Shown here piece after piece: positions 20,902 through 26,464 of a stretch of DNA of 26,464 bases (position 1 is the first letter of the stretch; each line of letters begins with the position of its first letter). The stretch covers positions 1-26,464 of the forward strand of contig JAEWYP010000046.1 in the NCBI GenBank assembly GCA_023395615.1. The letters run 5' to 3'. A program made the translations under genes and the position numbers. The notes beneath the pieces are model-generated. The model searched no databases. It had not been told where the DNA came from and was given only the letters and a program-made list of their open reading frames with translations. This stretch comes from Bacillota bacterium (GTDB lineage Bacteria > Bacillota > Clostridia > Christensenellales > Aristaeellaceae).

Positions 20902-22215
20902 ATGAAAAAAATCTTGGCTCTGGCAATGGCTCTTGCCCTCGCGCTGACGCTGGTCACCGTTTCCGCGGGCGCCGAAGCAACCGCCACCGGTTCCGTGTAC
21001 TACCTCAATTTCAAACCCGAACAGGATCAGCAGTGGCAGGATCTTGCCAAACTGTATACCCAGCAGACCGGCGTGCCCGTGACTGTGGTAACTGCTGCGG
21101 CGAATACCTATGAGGATACGCTGCGTTCCGAAATGGAAAAGGCGGATGCCCCCACCCTGTTCCAGGTTAACGGCCCCGTAGGCCTGAAAACCTGGAAGGA
21201 TTATTGCGCGGACCTGAAGGATACCGCACTGTATGAGAACCTCAAGAGCGATGATTTTGCTCTGAAAGACGGCGACAAGGTGCTGGGGATCGCGTATGTA
21301 ATCGAGACCTATGGCATCATCTACAACAAGACTCTTCTGGCCAAGTACTGCGCGCTGGATAACGCGGTCATCAAAGACGTTTCCGAAATCAACAACTTTA
21401 AGACCCTGAAGGCTGTTGCGGACGATATCCAGGCCCGCAAGGACGAAATGGGCGTGCAGGGCGCCTTTACCTCCGCCGGCATGGACAGCAGCTCCGACTG
21501 GCGCTTTAAGACCCATCTGGCCAACCTGCCGATCTACTACGAATATAAGGCGGATGGCATCAGCGACACCGCGGCGATCAAGGGAACCTATCTGGACAAC
21601 TACAAACAGATTTGGGATCTCTACATCACCGACGCGACCTGCGCACCCGCGATGATCGGCGCTAAAACCGGCGAGGACGCGCTGGCGGACTTCACGCTGG
21701 GCGATGCTGTGTTCTACCAGAACGGTACCTGGGCCTACGGCGATTGCATCAAAGCCGGCATGACCGACGATCAGTTGGGGATGCTTCCCATCTACATCGG
21801 CGTGGAAGGCGAAGAAAATCAGGGGCTTTGCACCGGTTCTGAAAACTATTGGTGCATCAACAACAAAGCTTCCGCTGAGAACATTCAGGCGACCAAAGAC
21901 TTCCTCAAATGGGTCATCACCAGTGACGAAGGCCGTGACGCGATGGCGAACAAGATGGGCTTCGTTACTCCGTTCAAATCCTTTGATCAGGGCTACACGG
22001 CCAACAACGCTTTGATTAAAGCTGCCGACGAGTATATCGCGGCTGGTAAAACCTCCGTTGCGTGGACCTTTACCACCATGCCTTCCGAAAACTGGAAGAA
22101 CGGCGTAGGCGCCGCACTGCTGGAATATGCACAGGGCACCGGCGACTGGAGCGGCGTTGTAAAGGCTTTTGTGGATGGCTGGGCGACTGAGTATGCCGCG
22201 GCCAACGCGAAATAG
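20902..22215 (+). CDS. extracellular solute-binding protein of a sugar-type ABC importer (family 1)
   Basis: Predicted 437 residues from ATG 20902, supported by AAAGGAGAG (20886-20893). An N-terminal signal peptide (MKK, then a hydrophobic Ala/Leu run, then SAGAEA near 21-26) precedes a two-lobed binding protein resembling the maltose/oligosaccharide family: TLRSEMEKADAPTLFQVN (about 73-90), YGIIYNKTLL and the Trp-rich C-lobe VAWTFTTMPSENW. No lipobox Cys follows the signal, which is unusual because binding proteins of Gram-positive bacteria are normally lipid-anchored; cleavage at an AxA-like site is predicted. Two permease genes follow, separated by a hairpin likely to keep this gene at higher level. 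The substrate is not predictable; a carbohydrate is likely given the LacI/CcpA-type operators. Confidence 0.9.
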   Translation: MKKILALAMALALALTLVTVSAGAEATATGSVYYLNFKPEQDQQWQDLAKLYTQQTGVPVTVVTAAANTYEDTLRSEMEKADAPTLFQVNGPVGLKTWKDYCADLKDTALYENLKSDDFALKDGDKVLGIAYVIETYGIIYNKTLLAKYCALDNAVIKDVSEINNFKTLKAVADDIQARKDEMGVQGAFTSAGMDSSSDWRFKTHLANLPIYYEYKADGISDTAAIKGTYLDNYKQIWDLYITDATCAPAMIGAKTGEDALADFTLGDAVFYQNGTWAYGDCIKAGMTDDQLGMLPIYIGVEGEENQGLCTGSENYWCINNKASAENIQATKDFLKWVITSDEGRDAMANKMGFVTPFKSFDQGYTANNALIKAADEYIAAGKTSVAWTFTTMPSENWKNGVGAALLEYAQGTGDWSGVVKAFVDGWATEYAAANAK

Positions 22216-22239
22216 TCCGAGAACGATCGCTTGTTAAAA

Positions 22240-22278
22240 GCGCGGCAGGGGATTTACCCCTGCCGCGCCGCGGTTTTT
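22240..22278 (+). terminator. strong hairpin with T-run after the binding protein (partial terminator)
   Basis: GCGCGGCAGGGG (22240-22251) pairs perfectly with CCCCTGCCGCGC (22257-22268), loop ATTTA, and a run of five T follows at 22274-22278. It lies between the binding-protein and permease genes, so it likely reduces read-through or protects the upstream mRNA end. The remaining spacer to 22495 holds two weak 6-bp hairpins (22340-22355, 22379-22400) and no gene. Confidence 0.75.
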
Positions 22279-22495
22279 CGGCGGGGGATTCATCGCTGCC
22301 TGCGGCAAGGTGTGGGGTAAAAAGCCTGTCCGAAAGGAAAACGCCGGGAGGCGTTGACGAGTCTGTGCATATTTCCCCGCAGGTTTCCATGCCGACCTGC
22401 TTAAAGCGGAAGGAATCGGAACCGGCGAGAAAGAACACCTATTTACGCAGATTCTTGAGCGCTTCTTAAAAACCTTCGTAAAGGGGGAAAAACGC

Positions 22496-23344
22496 GTGGA
22501 AAAAGCCATCAAACGGTATTGGCCGATCTTCGTGCTGCCCACGATGATCGCCTTTACCATCGGATTTCTGATTCCGTTCATCATGGGGTTGTATTTATCG
22601 TTTTGCGATTTCACAACGGTATCCAACGCAACGTTTACGGGATTGAATAATTATATCAAGGCGTTTACGGACACTTCCAGTAACTTTGTGCATTCGCTTT
22701 GGTATACTGCGTTATTCTCTGGTATTTCTACAGTGTTGATCAACTTTTTCGGTCTTGCGGTTGCGTTGCTGCTGGTACGCGGATTCCGCGGTACCAACCT
22801 GTTCCGTACCGTATTCTTTATGCCGAACCTGATTGGTGGCATTGTGCTGGGCTGGTTGTGGCAGGTGATTCTCAATGGTGTACTGGCGAATTACGGCGTC
22901 ACCATCGTTACTAATGAATGGTACGGCTTCTGGGGGCTGATGACCGTGATGTGCTGGCAACAGGCCGGCTACATGATGATAATCTATATTTCCGGTTTAC
23001 AGGCGATTCCCGGCGAACTGAGCGAGGCGGCCGCCATTGACGGCGCCAGCGGCTGGCAGACGCTGACCCGTGTGAAGTTGCCCATGCTGATGCCATCCAT
23101 CACAATTTGCACTTTCCTCACGCTGACAAATGGCTTTAAACTGTTTGACCAGAACCTGGCATTGACGAACGGCATGCCGTCAAATCGTTCACAAATGCTG
23201 GCGCTGAACATATTTGATACTTTTTACGGCCGCACCGGTTGGGCTGGCGCGGGACAGGCGAAGGCCGTTGTGTTTTGCCTTTTAGTGGTAGGGATCGCGA
23301 TGATCCAGTTAAGGCTGACCCGGACCAGAGAGGTGCAGCAATGA
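22496..23344 (+). CDS. ABC importer permease, MalF/UgpA-like
   Basis: Predicted 282 residues, GTG start at 22496 with AAAGGGGG (about 22480-22487) upstream. About six membrane segments form the binding-protein-dependent permease fold. The N-terminal segment KRYWPIFVLPTMIAFTIGFL and the cytoplasmic EAA loop EAAAIDGASGWQTLTRVKLP (177-196), which docks on the ATPase, mark the MalF/UgpA sugar-permease subgroup. It forms a heterodimer with the next gene product. It overlaps that gene by 4 nt (ATGA). No ATPase gene follows; in Firmicutes such importers often share an MsmX/MsmK-type ATPase encoded elsewhere, and I infer that here. Confidence 0.92.
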   Translation: MEKAIKRYWPIFVLPTMIAFTIGFLIPFIMGLYLSFCDFTTVSNATFTGLNNYIKAFTDTSSNFVHSLWYTALFSGISTVLINFFGLAVALLLVRGFRGTNLFRTVFFMPNLIGGIVLGWLWQVILNGVLANYGVTIVTNEWYGFWGLMTVMCWQQAGYMMIIYISGLQAIPGELSEAAAIDGASGWQTLTRVKLPMLMPSITICTFLTLTNGFKLFDQNLALTNGMPSNRSQMLALNIFDTFYGRTGWAGAGQAKAVVFCLLVVGIAMIQLRLTRTREVQQ

Positions 23345-24216
23345 TGAACGCTGTTAAAACGGGCTCCCGGCAGAATACAACCACACGGAAAAAATGGGTT
23401 AACGCCTTGTTAACCGTACTGTTTTCTGTGATCTCCATTGCTTACCTTTATCCGTTGCTCGTAATCCTGATGAACAGCTTCAAGGTAAAAGCTTATATCA
23501 GCCGAGCGCCGTTTGATTTGCCCATCGGGAAAATGTTCGCCGCGGGAGATAATTATGCAAACGGTATTGCCAAGACGAATTTCTTCGACGCGCTCAAATG
23601 GAGCGTTGTTATCACGGTGCTGTCTGTGCTTGTCATCCTTCTCTGTACGTCAATGTGCGCGTGGTTTATCAGCCGTGTGAACAACAAGTGGTCTAAAGCG
23701 ATCTACTTCCTTTGTATTTTTTCGATGGTGGTTCCGTTTCAGATGGTGATGTTCACATTGTCGAAGACAGCAAACGTTTTGGGGTTGAACACGCCGATTG
23801 GCATTGTTGTAGTCTATCTGGGCTTCGGGGCGGGGCTGGCGGTGTTCATGTTCAGCGGGTATATGCGATCCAGCCCGATTTCCATTGAGGAAAGCGCGAT
23901 GATTGATGGCTGCGAACCACTGCGCACCTTTTTCAGCATTGTTCTGCCCATCCTGCAGCCCACCTATATTTCAACCGGGATTTTGGAGACCATGTGGATC
24001 TGGAACGACTACCTGCTGCCCTATCTGGTACTGGACCTTAAACGATTCAAGACGATTCCGATTGCCGTGCAGTACCTGAAAGGCGGATACGGCTCCGTTG
24101 ATATGGGGGCCATGATGGCCACGCTGGTGATGGCGATTGTGCCGATCATTCTTTTCTACCTCGCAAGCCAGAAGTACATTGTAAGCGGTGTGATGGCCGG
24201 AGCGGTAAAAGGTTGA
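23341..24216 (+). CDS. ABC importer permease, MalG/UgpE-like
   Basis: Predicted 291 residues from the ATG at 23341 (a second ATG follows at 23344). The start is chosen because it overlaps the previous stop and GAGAGG lies about 8 nt upstream; an in-frame extension to 23239 would lie inside the first permease. Six membrane segments are visible. The first is IAYLYPLLVILMNSFK (33-48), the standard MalG start. The EAA loop EESAMIDGCEPLRTFFSIVLP (183-203) contacts the ATPase, and WIWNDYLLPYLVL follows. It is the last gene of the importer operon, ending at the terminator at 24242-24272. Confidence 0.93.
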   Translation: MMNAVKTGSRQNTTTRKKWVNALLTVLFSVISIAYLYPLLVILMNSFKVKAYISRAPFDLPIGKMFAAGDNYANGIAKTNFFDALKWSVVITVLSVLVILLCTSMCAWFISRVNNKWSKAIYFLCIFSMVVPFQMVMFTLSKTANVLGLNTPIGIVVVYLGFGAGLAVFMFSGYMRSSPISIEESAMIDGCEPLRTFFSIVLPILQPTYISTGILETMWIWNDYLLPYLVLDLKRFKTIPIAVQYLKGGYGSVDMGAMMATLVMAIVPIILFYLASQKYIVSGVMAGAVKG

Positions 24217-24241
24217 TTTGGAACGCGGAAACTTGGTTTAT

Positions 24242-24272
24242 AACGGATTCTCGGTTTCGGGGATCCGTTTTT
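24242..24272 (+). terminator. rho-independent terminator of the ABC operon
   Basis: AACGGATTC (24242-24250) pairs with GGATCCGTT (24261-24269), with one G-U pair and a 10-base loop, running into five T (24268-24272). It closes the importer operon before ftsH. Confidence 0.75.
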
Positions 24273-24300
24273 CGTGTACAATATCAATTTATACGGTTAC

Positions 24301-24369
24301 ATGCGACAGGTACGCAGGGAAAAAGGCATGAAACGCGAATACACTAACACATGGACCGATATGGAGTGA
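24301..24369 (+). other. possible short upstream ORF before ftsH
   Basis: ATG 24301 and the in-frame ATG 24328 open a frame of 22 (or 13) codons that ends at TGA 24367-24369, 13 nt before the ftsH start. GGGAAAAAGG precedes the second ATG at a fair distance. No domain is visible. A TACAAT box at 24277-24282 might be the -10 of the ftsH promoter but lacks a good -35. Chance is possible. Confidence 0.25.
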
Positions 24370-24382
24370 AAGAAGGGATCGG

Positions 24383-26230
24383 ATGAAGGTTTCACAGACA
24401 CCCCGTAAACCCCTGATTTTCTACTATATTATTGCTCTGCTTGTTTTGATGCTGCTGAACGCGCTGGTATTTCCCGCACTGTATGCGCAACCTGTAAAAG
24501 AGGTTGGTTACAACGAATTCCTGAAAATGATCGATGAAAAGAAGATTGATCAGGTTTCGCTCAGCGATGCCCAGATTACGTTTACTACCAAAGACGCGAA
24601 TGGGAATATTACGTACTATAAAACAGGGCGCATGCCGGATGATCAGCTGGTGGATCGGTTGTACGCCAGCGGGGCCACTTTCTCGGCCGAGATCGTCACA
24701 CAGGCGTCGCCTATTGTGGAATTCCTTCTCAGCTGGGTGTTGCCGCTTGTTTTCTTCATAGGGGTAGGGCAACTGATGACCCGCTATATGACAAAACGGA
24801 TGGGTGGCGGGAACGCGCTTGCCTTTGGTAAAAGCAATGCAAAAATCTATATCGAATCCCAAACGGGAAAGACTTTTGAAGACGTTGCAGGTGAGGACGA
24901 AGCGAAGGATGCGCTGCGAGAGATTGTGGATTTTCTACATGATCCGGGTAAATACAGCGAGATCGGCGCAAAACTTCCCAAAGGCGCTTTACTGGTAGGC
25001 CCTCCGGGCACCGGTAAAACACTGTTGGCCAAGGCGGTAGCCGGAGAAGCGAAGGTTCCGTTCTTCTCAATCGCGGGCAGTGAGTTTGTGGAGATGTTCG
25101 TCGGCATGGGCGCCGCAAAAGTTCGCGATCTGTTTAAACAGGCGACGGAAAAAGCCCCATGCATTGTGTTTATTGACGAAATCGATACGATCGGTAAAAA
25201 ACGTGACGGAGCGAACGGCTTCGGTGGCAACGATGAGCGGGAACAGACCCTGAACCAGCTGCTGACTGAAATGGATGGTTTTGATGCGACCAAGGGGGTA
25301 GTGATTCTGGCCGCGACCAACCGGCCGGACAGCCTTGATAAGGCGCTGCTCCGCCCGGGTCGTTTCGACCGGCGCATTCCCGTGGAACTCCCGGATCTGG
25401 CGGGACGCGTGGCGATTTTGAAGGTTCATGCCAAAGACGTAAAAATGGAAAGCGATATTGATTTTACCGCGATCGGACACGCTACGAGCGGCGCCAGCGG
25501 TGCGGAACTTGCCAACATTATCAACGAAGCCGCACTGCATGCCGTGCGCTGCGGGCGTGACAAAGTAACGCAGCCGGATTTGGAAGAGAGCGTGGAGACG
25601 GTGATCGCGGGCTATCAGCGCAAGGGCGCGGTGATCAGCGAAAAGGATAAAAAGATTATCGCTTACCATGAAACCGGGCACGCGCTGGTGGCGGCCAGGC
25701 TGAAGGACGCGGCTCCGGTGCACAAGATCACAATTATCCCTCGCACCTCCGGCGCGTTGGGTTATACCATGCAGGTGGAGGAAGAGGAACGCGTACTGAT
25801 GAGCAAGGAAGACGCCTTGAACCAGCTGACCACGCTGACTAGCGGGCGCGCTGCCGAAGAAGTAGTGTTTAATTCCATCACTTCCGGTGCCAGCAACGAT
25901 ATTGAGAAAGCAACCAACATCGCCCGCGCGATGGTGACTCGCTTTGGTATGAGTGAACAGTTTGATATGGTCGCGCTGGAACAGGTAAGCAATCCGTATC
26001 TCAGTGGAGACGGCAGTATGGTGTGCAGCTCCGAAACGGCAGCGCGGATTGATGCAGAGGTGGGGGATATCATTCGCCGGGCTCATGCTACGGCGCGTGA
26101 AATCCTGGAGAGCAATCGTGAGCTGATGGATCGGCTGGCGAGCCATTTGCTGGAGAAAGAGACCATTACCGGCGATGAGTTTTTGCAGATCGTAAGGGAA
26201 TACGACAAGGAAAAGGTACTTCCGGCATAA
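24383..26230 (+). CDS. ftsH: ATP-dependent zinc metalloprotease FtsH
   Basis: Predicted 615 residues, normal for FtsH (600-690). Membrane-anchored hexameric AAA+ protease that unfolds and degrades membrane and regulatory proteins. It has two transmembrane segments (about 11-32 and 112-130) with a short extracytoplasmic domain between. The AAA module has Walker A GPPGTGKT (206-213), Walker B IVFIDEID (261-268) and the second region of homology with ATNRPDSLDKALLRPGRFDR (311-330). The pore motif FVGMGAAKVRDLF is present. The zinc protease site is HETGH (429-433), with Asp506 in SGASNDIEKA as third ligand. AGAAGGGATCGG precedes the ATG. The tilS-hpt genes that often precede ftsH are absent; its neighbours are the sugar importer and an rRNA promoter. 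Confidence 0.96.
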   Translation: MKVSQTPRKPLIFYYIIALLVLMLLNALVFPALYAQPVKEVGYNEFLKMIDEKKIDQVSLSDAQITFTTKDANGNITYYKTGRMPDDQLVDRLYASGATFSAEIVTQASPIVEFLLSWVLPLVFFIGVGQLMTRYMTKRMGGGNALAFGKSNAKIYIESQTGKTFEDVAGEDEAKDALREIVDFLHDPGKYSEIGAKLPKGALLVGPPGTGKTLLAKAVAGEAKVPFFSIAGSEFVEMFVGMGAAKVRDLFKQATEKAPCIVFIDEIDTIGKKRDGANGFGGNDEREQTLNQLLTEMDGFDATKGVVILAATNRPDSLDKALLRPGRFDRRIPVELPDLAGRVAILKVHAKDVKMESDIDFTAIGHATSGASGAELANIINEAALHAVRCGRDKVTQPDLEESVETVIAGYQRKGAVISEKDKKIIAYHETGHALVAARLKDAAPVHKITIIPRTSGALGYTMQVEEEERVLMSKEDALNQLTTLTSGRAAEEVVFNSITSGASNDIEKATNIARAMVTRFGMSEQFDMVALEQVSNPYLSGDGSMVCSSETAARIDAEVGDIIRRAHATAREILESNRELMDRLASHLLEKETITGDEFLQIVREYDKEKVLPA

Positions 26231-26253
26231 GGGGCATGAGTGCGCAGAGTGTT

Positions 26254-26281
26254 GAAACGGGCGGCTTTAGCCGCCCGTTTC
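26254..26281 (+). terminator. terminator after ftsH
   Basis: GAAACGGGCGGC (26254-26265) pairs perfectly with GCCGCCCGTTTC (26270-26281), loop TTTA. It ends the ftsH transcript and insulates it from the strong promoter at 26358. Confidence 0.85.
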
Positions 26282-26357
26282 GCGTATATATTGTGTGTCG
26301 GAAAAGAAGCCCAGAAAATGGTTATTATAATAAAATCAAAAACTTTAAAAAAAGGTG

Positions 26358-26386
26358 TTGACAGTAAGGGGGTGCGGTGGTATTAT
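26358..26386 (+). promoter_or_regulatory. strong promoter, probably of an rRNA operon
   Basis: TTGACA (26358-26363), a 17-bp GC-rich spacer and TATTAT (26381-26386). An AT-rich run upstream (26322-26353) resembles an UP element. It points out of the window, and the leader after it has antitermination-like signals. Confidence 0.78.
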
Positions 26387-26394
26387 AGTCAAGC

Positions 26395-26464
26395 TCGCTT
26401 GAGAGCGACGAACCTTGAAAACGATACAGAGTAAAGAACGAAACGCAAAGCGCAGTCAAGGACA
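26395..26464 (+). ncRNA. rRNA operon leader with boxB-like hairpin and boxA-like element (partial)
   Basis: TCGCT-TGAG-AGCGA (26395-26408) forms a boxB-like hairpin directly after the start site. It is followed by ACCTTGAAAACG (about 26412-26423), which resembles the boxA/leader sequence TTCTTTGAAAAC known before Firmicutes 16S genes. The remaining A-rich, gene-free leader runs off the end. The 16S gene itself is not visible, so this is an inference from leader architecture. Confidence 0.55.

Noticed and set aside
26240..26434. Small ORF after ftsH on the + strand
   Set aside because: It spans the ftsH terminator and the consensus promoter, has no ribosome site, and its translation is not protein-like.

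Overview
The window looks like a chromosomal segment from a Gram-positive anaerobe of the Bacillota, probably Clostridia, with moderately high GC. I infer this from the strong AGGAGG-type ribosome binding sites, the FabK-type enoyl reductase, the MarR regulator heading the fatty-acid operon, the DegV/FakB-like protein and the frequent 4-nt gene overlaps. Assignment below class is not possible from the sequence alone. I see no insertion sequence, phage gene, CRISPR array or tRNA. This is core metabolism, and the most interesting signals are regulatory.

Layout. (1) 99-1961: two tandem paralogous small membrane proteins (DUF4342-like) on +, a shared hairpin terminator, then a GNAT acetyltransferase and a TRIC/UPF0126 membrane protein on -. 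(2) 2143-12626: one complete type II fatty-acid synthesis operon of 13 genes, marR(fabT-like)-fabH-acpP-fabK-fabD-fabG-fabF-accB-fabZ-accC-accD-accA-degV. It is driven by a consensus promoter with a palindrome at the start site, probably the operator of the MarR protein. It encodes malonyl-CoA formation (AccABCD), malonyl transfer (FabD), initiation (FabH) and the elongation cycle (FabF, FabG, FabZ, FabK) on the carrier AcpP. The last gene may bring in exogenous fatty acids.

(3) 12653-18715: an aromatic amino-acid operon, aroF(DAHP synthase)-tyrA-aroB-pheA(chorismate mutase/prephenate dehydratase)-aroE::aroK fusion-aroQ. It is preceded by a consensus promoter, a 30-codon leader peptide with three Phe and three Tyr codons among ten, and a rho-independent terminator: the architecture of ribosome-mediated attenuation. 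EPSP synthase (aroA) and chorismate synthase (aroC) are not in the window.

(4) 18775-20154: a MATE-family transporter on -. (5) 20565-24272: a sugar-type ABC importer (binding protein and two permeases, no ATPase) behind a 300-nt leader with three LacI/CcpA-type operators and a small upstream ORF. (6) 24383-26230: ftsH, then a terminator. (7) 26358-26464: a strong consensus promoter with a boxB-like hairpin and a boxA-like sequence. This looks like the start of a ribosomal RNA operon whose 16S gene would lie beyond the window.
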